61,088 nt of DNA from Planctomycetota bacterium (lineage in GTDB: Bacteria > Planctomycetota > UBA1135 > JADKAF01). The stretch spans positions 1 to 61,088 of the forward strand of contig JAEUHW010000330.1 of the NCBI GenBank assembly GCA_016793245.1, given 5' to 3'. The notes beneath the pieces are model-generated. The model was not told the origin of the DNA. It worked only from the letters and a program-made list of their open reading frames with translations, and did not search any database. The position numbers and the translations under genes are program-made. The number at the start of each line of letters is the position of its first letter. Within the stretch, counting starts at the first letter, position 1. Positions 1 through 9,483 of the stretch are shown in pieces.

Positions 1-162
1 AAGCACCGCGCCGGCGTCGAGCGCATGGTCGCGCGCACGGGTCGCGCCGCGCTCGACGAGCGCATCCTCGAAGAGGACCAGCTCATCCTCGCCGCGCTCG
101 ATCTGCTCGACACATCCACCGCCGTCGCGTTGCGCTTGCCGCGCTCGTTGCTGCAGCGCTGA
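1..162 (+). CDS. 3' end of an unidentified gene (partial)
   Basis: An open frame enters at the window edge and ends in TGA at 160-162. The visible 53 residues are Leu/Glu/Arg-rich and look helical (LDERILEEDQLILAALDLLD). I do not recognise the family from this tail. The stop lies 18 bases before the tsaD start and the tsaD ribosome-binding site follows at once, so the two are probably cotranscribed. Confidence 0.55.
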   Translation, partial: KHRAGVERMVARTGRAALDERILEEDQLILAALDLLDTSTAVALRLPRSLLQR

Positions 163-180
163 AGAGGAGAGCGACGTTCG

Positions 181-1224
181 ATGAACGAGTCCCGATCCCT
201 GTCGGATCCGACCTCCATGCGCGTCCTCGGGATCGAGTCCTCTTGCGACGAGACCGCCGTCGCCGTGGTGCGAGACGGGCGGGTGATCGAAGCGAACCTG
301 CTCTACTCGCAGAACGAGGAGCACCTGCCGTTCGGCGGCGTCGTCCCCGAGATCGCCTCGCGCGCGCACCTGGTGCAGCTCCCCCGACTGCTGCGCGAGC
401 TCGAGCGCGAGTGGGGCTCGCTCGCGTCGATCGACGCCGTCGCCGTGACCGCGCGCCCGGGCCTGATCGGCAGCCTGCTCGTCGGTGTGAGCGCGGCGAA
501 GTCCATCGCGTGGGCGCTCGGTAAGCCTCTGGTGGACGTGCACCACGTCCAAGCGCACGTGTACGCGGCGCAGATGGAGCATCCGCAGCTCGCCCCGCCG
601 TTCGTAGCGCTCGTCGTCTCGGGCGGACACACCTCGCTCTACCTCTGCACCGCCCCCGGCGTGCTCGAGGAGATCGAGGCGACGATGGATGACGCAGCCG
701 GCGAGGCCTTCGACAAAGTCGCGAGCCTCCTCGGCCTGCCCTATCCCGGCGGCCCCGCGATCGAGCGCGCGGCCCGCGGAGGGGACCCCGCACGCGAGCC
801 GTTCCTCGCCGCGCGCGTGAAGGGCCGCGACCTCGACTTCTCCTTCAGCGGGTTGAAGACCGCGGTGCTCTATCGCATCGCCGGACAGAACGTCGCGCGG
901 AAGGACCGCCCCGCGGTGCCGCAGGAGCGGATCCCCCACCTCGCGGCGGGCTTCCAAGAAGCGGTGGTCGGCATGCTCGTCGAGCGAACCTTGCTCGCGG
1001 CGCGCGCGCGAGGCGTCCGCCAGATCGCGGTCGGCGGCGGCGTCGCCTGCAATCAGCGCCTGCGCACTCTGCTCGGCGAACGCGGCGCCGCCGCGGGGCT
1101 CGAGGTGTGCTTCCCTTCGCTGGCGCTCTGCTTGGACAACGCCGCGATGATCGCGGGGCTGGGCTTCCACTTGCTGGCCAGCGGCCGGCGCGCCACCTTC
1201 GATCTCGACGCCTGCCCGCGCTGA
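181..1224 (+). CDS. tsaD: tRNA N6-adenosine threonylcarbamoyltransferase TsaD
   Basis: TsaD transfers the threonylcarbamoyl group from TC-AMP to A37 of ANN-decoding tRNAs, in complex with TsaB and TsaE in the cytoplasm. The 347 residues match the normal family length. Visible hallmarks are the N-terminal IESSCDET motif (about residues 18-25), the metal-binding HHVQAH (121-126), the VVSGGHTSLY phosphate loop, and MDDAAGEAFDKVASLLGLPY followed by DFSFSGLKTAV. AAGAGGAGAG at 162-171 is a good ribosome-binding site for ATG 181. An in-frame ATG at 217 would give the more typical MRVLGIESS start, so the first 12 residues are uncertain. larB follows after 29 bases. tsaB and tsaE are not in the window. 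Confidence 0.97.
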   Translation: MNESRSLSDPTSMRVLGIESSCDETAVAVVRDGRVIEANLLYSQNEEHLPFGGVVPEIASRAHLVQLPRLLRELEREWGSLASIDAVAVTARPGLIGSLLVGVSAAKSIAWALGKPLVDVHHVQAHVYAAQMEHPQLAPPFVALVVSGGHTSLYLCTAPGVLEEIEATMDDAAGEAFDKVASLLGLPYPGGPAIERAARGGDPAREPFLAARVKGRDLDFSFSGLKTAVLYRIAGQNVARKDRPAVPQERIPHLAAGFQEAVVGMLVERTLLAARARGVRQIAVGGGVACNQRLRTLLGERGAAAGLEVCFPSLALCLDNAAMIAGLGFHLLASGRRATFDLDACPR

Positions 1225-1253
1225 ACCGAGTTGCCGAAGCACGGCGAGGAGCC

Positions 1254-2030
1254 ATGGATCTCGAGCACGTGGAAGAGCTCTTGCGCCGCGTGCGCAGCGG
1301 GGTGCTGGAACCCGCCGAGGCCGCGCGCGAGCTGCGGCGCCTCCGAACCGCGGAGGTCGACGGCGTCGCCCGGCTCGATCGCGAGCGCGCGCTGCGCTGC
1401 GGCTTCCCCGAGGTGGTCTTCGGGCTCGGCAAGGAACCGCGCGATCTGGTGCGGATCGTAGAGCGGCTCGGAGAGACGGCACCGCGCGTCCTCGTGACGC
1501 GCGTCGCGCCCCTCGGGGCGAACGCGCTGCGCGAGCGCTTCCCGGAGGGCGTCTGGCACGAGCGAGCGCGGGCGTTCGTCCTCGCGTCCGGTCCTCCGCC
1601 CCCGGAGCTCGGCCGCGTCGCCGTGGTCTGCGCCGGCACTTCCGACGCCCCGGTGGCGGAAGAAGCGCGCGTCTCCGCCGAGGCGCTGGGATGCCGGGTC
1701 GAGACTTTCTATGATTGCGGCGTCGCCGGCCTGCACCGCCTGCTCGAGGTGCTGGAGCGCATCCGCTCCGCGCACGTCGCCATCGCGGTCGCGGGCATGG
1801 AAGGCGCGCTGCCAAGCGTGCTGACGGGGTTGCTCGACCGCCCCGTGATCGCCGTACCGACCTCCGTCGGTTACGGCGCGGCGTTCGATGGCCTCGCGGC
1901 CCTCCTCACCATGATCAACTCCTGCGCTGCCGGAGTGACCGTGGTGAACATCGACAACGGCTTCGGCGCCGCCTACGCAGCGGCCCAGATCCTGCGCACC
2001 GCCCGAGCGGAGAAGAACGAGCCCACATGA
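1254..2030 (+). CDS. larB: LarB-like pyridinium-3,5-biscarboxylic acid mononucleotide synthase
   Basis: In the nickel-pincer nucleotide pathway LarB carboxylates and hydrolyses nicotinic acid adenine dinucleotide. The family shares a PurE-like fold. The 258-residue protein has an N-terminal helical region (VEELLRRVRSGVLEPAEAARELRRL) and GFPEVVFGLGK, then the PurE-like core VVCAGTSDAPVAEEA, YDCGVAGLHRLL, VAGMEGALPSVL, AVPTSVGYGAAFDGLAALL and VVNIDNGFGAAYAA. ATG 1254 is preceded by GAGGAG. An upstream in-frame start would overlap tsaD heavily and is not favoured. The stop overlaps a possible ATG at 2027 in the carA frame. No larC, larE or racemase gene is visible nearby, so the physiological partner is unknown. 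Confidence 0.9.
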   Translation: MDLEHVEELLRRVRSGVLEPAEAARELRRLRTAEVDGVARLDRERALRCGFPEVVFGLGKEPRDLVRIVERLGETAPRVLVTRVAPLGANALRERFPEGVWHERARAFVLASGPPPPELGRVAVVCAGTSDAPVAEEARVSAEALGCRVETFYDCGVAGLHRLLEVLERIRSAHVAIAVAGMEGALPSVLTGLLDRPVIAVPTSVGYGAAFDGLAALLTMINSCAAGVTVVNIDNGFGAAYAAAQILRTARAEKNEPT

Positions 2031-2059
2031 CACCCGGTGATGCGAACTCAGGAGACTCG

Positions 2060-3208
<1,149 letters not shown>

Positions 3209-3228
3209 GCGAGCCGAGCCATCCCCCC

Positions 3229-4551
3229 ATGCAGGAGCTCGAAGACTATCTGCGCTCCCGCGCGGCGACGCCGCTCGGGCAGCTCCTCGCGCTGCCGGCG
3301 GCCGAAGCCGAAGCCAGGGGTCTCGCCGGGCTACCGCGCGAGATCCTCCAGCAGCCTTGGCTCTATCGCGAGACCGCGCGAGAAGTGCTCGCGAGCGACG
3401 AGCTCGCGCGCTTCCTCGCGCCGACGATCGGACCCGGCCGGCGCTGGGTTCTCTGCGGGGCCGGCAGCTCGAACTTCCTCGGCGAGGCGATCGCCCCTTG
3501 GATGACGCGCTCCCTCGCGCAGCCGGTGCACGCCGTCGCCTCGACGGACGTGCTCGTGGCACCCGAGCGCCTGCGCGACGCGAGCGAGGAGCCCTCGCTC
3601 TTCCTGCACTTCTCGCGCTCCGGCGGCACGACCGAAGCCGTCGCCGGCCTCGAGCTGCTGCGCCGCCTCTATCCGCAGGCGCGCCATGTCGCGATCACCT
3701 GCAACGCCGCGAGTGCTCTGGCCCGCGCCGGAGCCTCCGATGAGCGCTCGCGAGCTCTGGTGTTGCATCCCGCGTCGCACGACCACGGGCTCGCGATGAC
3801 GAGCAGCGTCACTTCGATGATGGTGGCAGGCTTGGCGCTGGCGCAGCGCGGCCCCGAGGCCGAGAGCGACGAGCGCTTCCTCGCCGCCATCGATCGCGTC
3901 GCCGACGCCGCCGAACGCTTGATCGAGCGCGCGCCGGGGATCGCGCAAGCGCTGGTCGCCGAGGATCCGCTGCGGCTCTGCGCGCTCGGCGCGGATGCGC
4001 TGCGCGCGACGGCGAAAGAAGCCTGCCTGAAGGTCACCGAGCTCACCGACGGCGCGATCGCGTCGTTCTCCGATTCGTGGCTCGGCGTACGCCACGGCCC
4101 GCTCAGCGCCGTGAACGAACGGACGCTCGTCGTCGGCTCGCTCTCGACGAGCCCCTACCGTCGCGCGTACGAGCTCGACTTCCTGCGCGAGCTCTCGTCG
4201 AAGCGGCTCGGGGCGCGTCTCGCGGTCGTCGCTCCGTGCTCCGCCGAGGAGCTGCCGGAAGGTGTCCGCTGCGCGAGCTTCGGGGCCGCGACCGCGAGCG
4301 CCGCGGAAGCGATCGAAGACGAGCTGCGCCCGCTGATCGACGTGGTCTTCGCACAGGTGCTGGGGCTCTACGCCTCGCTGCACCACGGGCTGACACCCGA
4401 CCGCCCTTCGCGCCGCGGCGCGATCCAGCGCGTCGTCGCCGGCTTCCAGCTTCATTCTTGGAGCGCGGAAGCAGAGCTCGCCCCGCGTCCGCCGCAGAGC
4501 GGCAACGCGGGGCGAGGCGTCGAGGCTCGGCGCGCACCCGGGCGCGCGTAG
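3229..4551 (+). CDS. SIS-domain sugar isomerase, AgaS-like
   Basis: The protein resembles the AgaS branch of SIS (sugar isomerase) proteins, which act on amino-sugar or ketose phosphates. It is 440 residues from ATG 3229; a GTG at 3205 overlapping the carA stop would add eight. The first SIS domain shows WVLCGAGSSNFLGEAI and LFLHFSRSGGTTEAVAGLELL. The block HDHGLAMTSSVTSMMVAGLAL is typical of AgaS-like members. Further on, KEACLKVTELTDG and WLGVRHGPLSAVNERTL form the second SIS domain. The C-terminal 30 residues are Arg/Gly/Pro-rich and look dispensable. The true substrate cannot be read from the sequence. It may be read through from carA. Confidence 0.82.
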   Translation: MQELEDYLRSRAATPLGQLLALPAAEAEARGLAGLPREILQQPWLYRETAREVLASDELARFLAPTIGPGRRWVLCGAGSSNFLGEAIAPWMTRSLAQPVHAVASTDVLVAPERLRDASEEPSLFLHFSRSGGTTEAVAGLELLRRLYPQARHVAITCNAASALARAGASDERSRALVLHPASHDHGLAMTSSVTSMMVAGLALAQRGPEAESDERFLAAIDRVADAAERLIERAPGIAQALVAEDPLRLCALGADALRATAKEACLKVTELTDGAIASFSDSWLGVRHGPLSAVNERTLVVGSLSTSPYRRAYELDFLRELSSKRLGARLAVVAPCSAEELPEGVRCASFGAATASAAEAIEDELRPLIDVVFAQVLGLYASLHHGLTPDRPSRRGAIQRVVAGFQLHSWSAEAELAPRPPQSGNAGRGVEARRAPGRA

Positions 4552-4565
4552 AGCGCCGTGCGATC

Positions 4566-5099
4566 TCAGCGCGCGCGAAGCTTCGTCCAGAGGAGCGCGA
4601 GGAAGCCGCCGAGCGCGAGCGCGCCACCGACGATGGTGAAGAACGAGGAGCCCCTGCTCTTCTCGCTGCCCGCGCGCGCCTCGGCCACCTCGGCTTCGGA
4701 GCGCGCTTCGCGCCCATCGTCCTCGGAGGCCAGTGCGCGCAGCCGCTGCGTGAAGCGCTCGCCATCCAGCATCCGCTCTTGCCGGTCGGCGAGCTCGTCC
4801 GGATCCACTTGGGCGCGCTCGACGCGGCGCGCACGGCCAAGGCTCAGTCCCGCGGGGATCACGGCGTTGCTCGTCGTGAGCAAGCCGTTCGCCTCCGGAG
4901 GTTCGTCCCAGATCTTCGGCCGCATCGTGCGGACTTCGTTGGGGTGGAAGTCGGGCTCGTCGGGCGCCGCCGATTCCTCCGGAGCCATCGCCGCCGGAGC
5001 GTCCTCTTCCGGATCGTCCTCGTTGGACTGCGCGCGCAGCGCCGGTGCAAGCAGCACCAAGCACAGGCAAGCGAGGTAGGTCTTGGTGCGCGTGGGCAT
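4566..5099 (-). CDS. small secreted protein with a C-terminal membrane anchor (unknown)
   Basis: This 177-residue protein is the last gene of the pilin-like operon running from 8101 down to 4566. The N-terminus MPTRTKTYLACLCLVLLAPA followed by LRAQ is a clear signal peptide. The middle is acidic and Pro-rich (DDPEEDAPAAM), then charged and helical. The end SSFFTIVGGALALGGFLALL is one hydrophobic span followed by Lys/Arg, so the protein should be anchored with its body outside. I do not recognise a family. A GTG at 5114 overlaps the stop of the preceding gene and would add five residues. It converges on the SIS gene with 14 bases between stops. Confidence 0.7.
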   Translation of the reverse strand: MPTRTKTYLACLCLVLLAPALRAQSNEDDPEEDAPAAMAPEESAAPDEPDFHPNEVRTMRPKIWDEPPEANGLLTTSNAVIPAGLSLGRARRVERAQVDPDELADRQERMLDGERFTQRLRALASEDDGREARSEAEVAEARAGSEKSRGSSFFTIVGGALALGGFLALLWTKLRAR

Positions 5100-5110
5100 C
5101 GGGATCGTTC

Positions 5111-6961
5111 TCACGGCTGTGCTCCGCTCTCCGAGGAGAAGACCGGCCAGGTGCGGATCGGCATGAACTTCTTCGGCAGGTTGTAGTGGAAGAGCTCGCC
5201 GCCGCCGTAGAGACGCGCGTCGTGGTTCATCTCCATGCGACTGGCCGTGTAGACGATCGCTTCGTTGCGCGCGACCATCGAGCCGTTCCACTGGATCGTG
5301 CCGCCGGAGTTCACCACGCGCGCCGCGAGCGTGTGGTTCGTGTAGAACGCGGCGTCGAGGCGCGCGATGTTGTTCGTCGACTCCTGCGCGTAGGTGCGCC
5401 CCGAGGGCTTGTTGCCGCCCCAGGTGGTGTTCCACGCCGTGGTCGACATGGCGAGTTCCGTCATCGCCGTCGTGCCGTCGAACTTGCCGTCGCCGTCGAT
5501 GTCCTCGCCCGAGCCGGGGATGGCATCACCCACGTTGCGCCCGGCCGGGATGAGTCCCTGAGCGGCGTGCTCCGCGGTGTAACGCTCGACGTCCCAGGTG
5601 TTGTTCCCTTCGAGCGCGTCGTCGTCGTCCGTGCCGGCGACGCCATCGCGCCCTTTCTTGGTGTTCGGGATGTTGTCCTTGCCCGAGTCCTCCTTGCTCT
5701 GGTTGCGCGTGTCGCTGAGCCAGGGGTTCACGTAGTTCTGGAAATCGCTCGTGGTCTGGTTCCCGATCACGATGTGCTCGCGAGCGTAGAGACCGAGGGT
5801 GTCCCGGGTCGCGTTCGCCGAGATCCACGCTTCGACCACGGACTTGTCGTTCGAAGTCGGCCGAGTCGTCGCCGGAGGATTGAGGTAGGTCACGTCGTCG
5901 CCGACGTAGATGTTGCCGCCCGCGTAGATCGCGCCTTGGCCGCTCACGACCCCTTTGATGAAGACGTGCCCGCGCGCCACGATAGGACCGTTGATGACGA
6001 TCGGCTTCGCGGTCGTGCCGACGAGGTAGAGATTGCCGCTCTCGCCGCTGTCGTCGCCGAAGACGGCGTTGATCGTGCGAGCCGTCGACAGTCCCTCGCT
6101 CACGCGGACGGTGGACCCCTTCGTCTTCGCGAGGCTCTCGTAGAGGCCGAGCTCGGTCAGGTTCGGCATCTCCAGCGTCTCCTGGAACTCGTACTGGTTC
6201 GCGGCGGTCGCTCCCATACCGCGGAGGCGTCCGGTGCCCACGATGTCCCAGCCGGAGTACACGCCCCCGTCGTCCTGCTTGTCCTGCAGGGAGAAATTCG
6301 TCCCGTTCTTGATGACGCGGCGGTAGCGCGGCGTCCCGTTCACCGTGGCCGCCGTATCGCCGGCATCGAACTGCCCGTTCGAGCGGACGTTGCCGTTGGT
6401 GACGATCGAGTCGCCGTAGAACCAACCCCAGTTGTTCAAGAAGTAGGAGTAGTCGAAGAGCTCGGCCGGGGCCATCTCCGAGCGCGCGACGAGGCGCCGC
6501 TCGACGCCGCCCTCGTCATAGGCGAGATCGCCCTCGCCGACATCGAAGCGCCCGAGCGAGCGGATCTCGATGTCGCGCGCGAGCGCGTTCCCGGAGCTGC
6601 CCGGTCGCAAGCGCGCCCACACGGAGTAGGTGCCGACGCGCTGTCCCTCACTCTCGGCGGCCTCTTCCTCGACGATCGGCGTCCATTCGTCCTCGCTCAG
6701 CGAGTCGAACGCCGCGAACGGTGAGTTCAGCGAAGCGAGGCGCTGCGCGCGATGCACCCAGGCGACGCCCTCCTCGAGGCCGAGGTCGGCGATCATCTCG
6801 GAGCGGATGCGGTAGCTGTCCTGGCGCGCCTTGAAGACCTCGTTCGACGTCACCGTCATCACGGTGGCGACGAAGCCGCCGACGGTGAGCGCGACGGAGA
6901 CGGCCATCATCAAGGGGATGGAGCCCTGCTCTCCGACGCGTCGTATGGCTCTGGTTCTCAT
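5111..6961 (-). CDS. PilX-like pilus assembly / large pseudopilin-type protein
   Basis: This 616-residue protein has an N-terminus like PilX/GspK-type pilus components. A short Arg-rich leader is followed by QGSIPLMMAVSVALTVGG and a hydrophobic helix, then a long amphipathic helix ending in ADLGLEEGVAWVHRAQ. The rest is an extracellular region rich in Gly, Asn and Asp. It contains a repetitive beta-looking stretch (ITINGPIVARGHVFIKG-like segments around residues 320-360) and acidic loops such as DIDGDGKFDG and GTDDDDALEGN that could bind calcium. It starts one base after the stop of the PilW-like gene. The precise family is uncertain. GspK normally lacks Glu5, and this protein also lacks a clean G/xxxxE prepilin site. 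Confidence 0.68.
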   Translation of the reverse strand: MRTRAIRRVGEQGSIPLMMAVSVALTVGGFVATVMTVTSNEVFKARQDSYRIRSEMIADLGLEEGVAWVHRAQRLASLNSPFAAFDSLSEDEWTPIVEEEAAESEGQRVGTYSVWARLRPGSSGNALARDIEIRSLGRFDVGEGDLAYDEGGVERRLVARSEMAPAELFDYSYFLNNWGWFYGDSIVTNGNVRSNGQFDAGDTAATVNGTPRYRRVIKNGTNFSLQDKQDDGGVYSGWDIVGTGRLRGMGATAANQYEFQETLEMPNLTELGLYESLAKTKGSTVRVSEGLSTARTINAVFGDDSGESGNLYLVGTTAKPIVINGPIVARGHVFIKGVVSGQGAIYAGGNIYVGDDVTYLNPPATTRPTSNDKSVVEAWISANATRDTLGLYAREHIVIGNQTTSDFQNYVNPWLSDTRNQSKEDSGKDNIPNTKKGRDGVAGTDDDDALEGNNTWDVERYTAEHAAQGLIPAGRNVGDAIPGSGEDIDGDGKFDGTTAMTELAMSTTAWNTTWGGNKPSGRTYAQESTNNIARLDAAFYTNHTLAARVVNSGGTIQWNGSMVARNEAIVYTASRMEMNHDARLYGGGELFHYNLPKKFMPIRTWPVFSSESGAQP

Positions 6962-6962
6962 C

Positions 6963-7697
6963 TCAATTCCTCTCCGCTCGCAGAGTGGTTCGGTGCTCGT
7001 TCCAAGGCCCGAGCTTCATCTGTCCGTCGCCGTCCGAGATCGGAACCGCAGTGGTGATCACTCCGGCGTAGATTCGCGGCGCGTCTCCTGGATCCGGCTG
7101 CCAGATGCGGAAGATCTTCGGGACTCGCGGCTGCGTGCTGGTCGTGCCCCCGCGCGTCTGTCCGCCGCCCGTGCCGAAGAGGCGCGCGACGGCTTCATAG
7201 GGCAGGAGATCCCGAGCGATCACGATCGCCGTACCGGCGACCGGCTCGTCCTCCTCGTCCACGATGTCGCGAACCAGCGTGGAGCCCTCGACGTGATAGC
7301 GGACCTTCCAGCCCGGATGGCGCTGGCGCGGCTCCTCGTTCACTTCGATGGGCTGCGCGCTGACGGCGCCCCAGATGGGCCCCGCGGCGTCGAGATCCAC
7401 TGGAACCTGCAAGCGCACCTCGTCGCAGCACGGATTGCTCGCCTCGACCCAGATGTGACTCGGTGTCGACATCCCGAAGTCGCGCTGGAGGAAGGTGATC
7501 CCCGAGGTCGCGACGTTCAGCACGCGCGAGCCCTGCGCGCTCTCGTCCATCGACTTCATCGTGCCGCGGAAGAAGACCACGGCACCGACCGAGAGGATGG
7601 CGAAGATCGAGGCCGAAATGGTGAGCTCGATCATCGACAAGCCGCGCTCGGAGCGGCGGGTCGGCGCGACGTGCGCCTTACGGAGAGAGCGCCTCAT
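6963..7697 (-). CDS. PilW/GspJ-like type IV prepilin-like protein
   Basis: The 244-residue product has a class III/type IV prepilin signal. A basic leader MRRSLRKAHVAPTRRSERG is followed by cleavage after Gly and the mature start LSMIELTISASIFAILSVGA, with Glu at +5. It should be processed by a PilD-type peptidase and inserted as a minor pilin or pseudopilin. The C-terminal globular part includes ITFLQRDFGMSTPSHIW, a feature shared with PilW/GspJ-type proteins. ATG 7697 overlaps the TGA of the upstream prepilin gene (ATGA), indicating translational coupling. The assembly ATPase, platform protein and peptidase are not in the window. Confidence 0.8.
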   Translation of the reverse strand: MRRSLRKAHVAPTRRSERGLSMIELTISASIFAILSVGAVVFFRGTMKSMDESAQGSRVLNVATSGITFLQRDFGMSTPSHIWVEASNPCCDEVRLQVPVDLDAAGPIWGAVSAQPIEVNEEPRQRHPGWKVRYHVEGSTLVRDIVDEEDEPVAGTAIVIARDLLPYEAVARLFGTGGGQTRGGTTSTQPRVPKIFRIWQPDPGDAPRIYAGVITTAVPISDGDGQMKLGPWNEHRTTLRAERN

Positions 7698-8101
7698 CGA
7701 CGGGCCCTCCGCGTGATGCCGCTCGCCATCAGTCGCTCGCTCTCGCTGCCCGCCTTGGACGGCGGCAGATAGACGATGTCGACGCGCACCTGGCGCATCG
7801 TCGTCGACACGTCGAGGACCGAGAGTCGCGCCTCGAAGCGCGAGATGTCCTCGACGGGCGAGCCCTGGAGCGCCTCGTGATCGAGCACCGCGCCGTCCAG
7901 GGCGACGAGGTTCTCCCAGCCGACCTCGCTCATCTCGGCCTGTACGTGCCGCAACAGCGCGTTGGACTGCTGAAGGAGGTGAGCCTGGTAGTTCGCGGCC
8001 ATGACTCCCGGCAGAGCCGAGAGGATGCCGGTCGCCACCATCGCGATCACGGCGCCGAAGGCCGTGGTCTCCAGCAAGGAGAAGCCCCGCTGTGTATGCA
8101 T
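7694..8101 (-). CDS. prepilin-like N-terminal methylation domain protein (PilV/GspI-like)
   Basis: This is the first gene of the minor-pilin operon, 135 residues from ATG 8101. The prepilin motif MHTQRG/FSLLETTAFGAVIAMV has the cleavage Gly, Glu at +5 and a long hydrophobic helix. The remainder is a small globular domain. GGAGAG ten bases upstream is a convincing ribosome-binding site. A start at 8131 would put ten residues before the motif and is less likely. With the three downstream genes it probably forms a minor-pilin tip complex. Whether this serves motility, DNA uptake or secretion cannot be decided here. Confidence 0.82.
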   Translation of the reverse strand: MHTQRGFSLLETTAFGAVIAMVATGILSALPGVMAANYQAHLLQQSNALLRHVQAEMSEVGWENLVALDGAVLDHEALQGSPVEDISRFEARLSVLDVSTTMRQVRVDIVYLPPSKAGSESERLMASGITRRARR

Positions 8102-8127
8102 GGTTCCGTTCTCTCCGAGGACGCCAT

Positions 8128-8164
8128 GCAAGTCCGGGCAGGATTCCGGGGGGAGCGGACTTGC
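8128..8164. repeat. inverted repeat between queA and the pilin operon
   Basis: GCAAGTCCG at 8128-8136 is the exact reverse complement of CGGACTTGC at 8156-8164, with a 19-base spacer. It lies in the 150-base gap between the queA stop and the first prepilin start, both on the minus strand. No T-tract follows on the minus strand, so it is a weak terminator candidate and could equally be an operator for the pilin operon. Confidence 0.5.
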
Positions 8165-8251
8165 CTGCTCCGGAGAGATCGGATTCGCCCCGTTCGGGCC
8201 AGAGCGCAGCCTTTTCCGGACAGAAGCAAATTCGTACGCGGCTCGCGCCGC

Positions 8252-9325
8252 TCAGCGCGGACGCCAGACCAGCATGGCGTCGCCGTAGCTGTAGAAGCGG
8301 TAGCCGCGCTCGATCGCGACGCCATAGAGCTCGAAGAGCCGCTGGCGTCCGAGCAGCGCGGCGACGAGCAAGAGCAGCGTGCTCTGCGGCAGGTGGAAGT
8401 TGGTGATCAGGCCGTCGAAGGCCAGGACCTCGTCGCCGGGCTTCAGGAAGAGCTCGGTCCATCCGCACCAAGCGCTCGCCGCTCCTCCGCCGCGCCTCGC
8501 GCTCTCGAGCACGCGCGCGCTGGTCGTGCCGACGGCGATCACGCGTCCCCCGCGAGCCCGCGTGGTCGCGATGCGCTCCGCGGTCGCGGCAGGCAGCTCG
8601 GCCCATTCGGCGTGCATGCGATGGTCTTCGATCCGCGCGCTGCGCACCGGTTCGAAGGTCCCGCGCCCGACGTGCAGCGTGACGAAGGCCTGCTCGACGC
8701 CGCGCACGCGGAGGCGCTGGAGCAGCTCGGGTGTGAAATGCAGGCCCGCGGTCGGCGCGGCCACCGAGCCCGGGCTGCGCGCATAGATCGTCTGGTAGCG
8801 CTCGCGGTCGCGCTCCTCCCGGGGATCGCCTTCCTCGGCGCGGTGGATGTACGGCGGCAGCGGCACGTGCCCCGTGCGGCGGAGCTCTTCCTCGAGCGTC
8901 GAGCAGACCCCGGGCGCGAGCTGGAGCTCGACCTCCGCGGCGCCGTCCTCGCCGCGCGCGAGGAAGCGCGCTTCGAGCGTGCCCCCGTCGAGCGGAATGA
9001 CCTCGCCGGGCCGCAACGCGCGCCGCGACCGCAGGAGCGCCCGGGCCCGCCCCCCATCGCGCTGGAGCAGGAAGAGCTCGACTCGGCCCCCCGTCGTCCG
9101 ACGCCCGTAGAAGCGCGCCGGCACGACCCGCGAGTCGTTCATCACCAGGAGATCGCCGGGTCGGAGGAGCTCGGGCAGCTCGCGGAACACCCGGTGCTCG
9201 ACCGCCCCACCTTCGGTGGGCGCATAGTTGGGCGCATGGAGCAGCCGCGCGGCGTCGCGGGGCTCGACGGGCTCCTGCGCGATGAGCTCGGGCGGGAGAA
9301 CGAACTCGAAATCGGCGAGCTGCAA
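8252..9325 (-). CDS. queA: S-adenosylmethionine:tRNA ribosyltransferase-isomerase QueA
   Basis: QueA transfers and isomerises the ribosyl part of SAM onto preQ1 in tRNA to make epoxyqueuosine. The 357 residues match the family. Visible motifs are the N-terminal DFEFVLPPELIAQEP, then GDLLVMNDSRVVPARFYGRR, the YQTIYARSPGSVAAPTAGLHFT signature, VTLHVGRGTFEPVR and LITNFHLPQSTLLLLVAALL near the C-terminus. The start codon is TTG at 9323-9325. No ATG or GTG lies between it and the upstream in-frame stop, and family N-termini begin at this point. It is divergent from the glycosyltransferase gene. tgt and the other queuosine genes are not nearby. Confidence 0.96.
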   Translation of the reverse strand: MQLADFEFVLPPELIAQEPVEPRDAARLLHAPNYAPTEGGAVEHRVFRELPELLRPGDLLVMNDSRVVPARFYGRRTTGGRVELFLLQRDGGRARALLRSRRALRPGEVIPLDGGTLEARFLARGEDGAAEVELQLAPGVCSTLEEELRRTGHVPLPPYIHRAEEGDPREERDRERYQTIYARSPGSVAAPTAGLHFTPELLQRLRVRGVEQAFVTLHVGRGTFEPVRSARIEDHRMHAEWAELPAATAERIATTRARGGRVIAVGTTSARVLESARRGGGAASAWCGWTELFLKPGDEVLAFDGLITNFHLPQSTLLLLVAALLGRQRLFELYGVAIERGYRFYSYGDAMLVWRPR

Positions 9326-9363
9326 GCCTCTGGCTCTCGTGCGGTGGAGGCCGGTCGGACGCG

Positions 9364-9391
9364 TTGACAGCCACTACCCCGGCCCTAGGAT
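9364..9391 (+). promoter_or_regulatory. sigma-70-like promoter for the family 2 glycosyltransferase gene
   Basis: TTGACA at 9364-9369 is a perfect -35 box. It is followed after 16 bases by TAGGAT at 9386-9391 as a -10 box. Transcription would begin near 9398, about 85 bases before ATG 9484. The site lies in the divergent gap with queA. Confidence 0.55.
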
Positions 9392-9483
9392 GGCTGCCCT
9401 TTTCCCGCGCGGCAGGTCACCGGTCCCCCCGGCGACCACGCCGTGCTCGCATGTGCAGCGCGCCGCCGCGGCGGATCGCTGTC

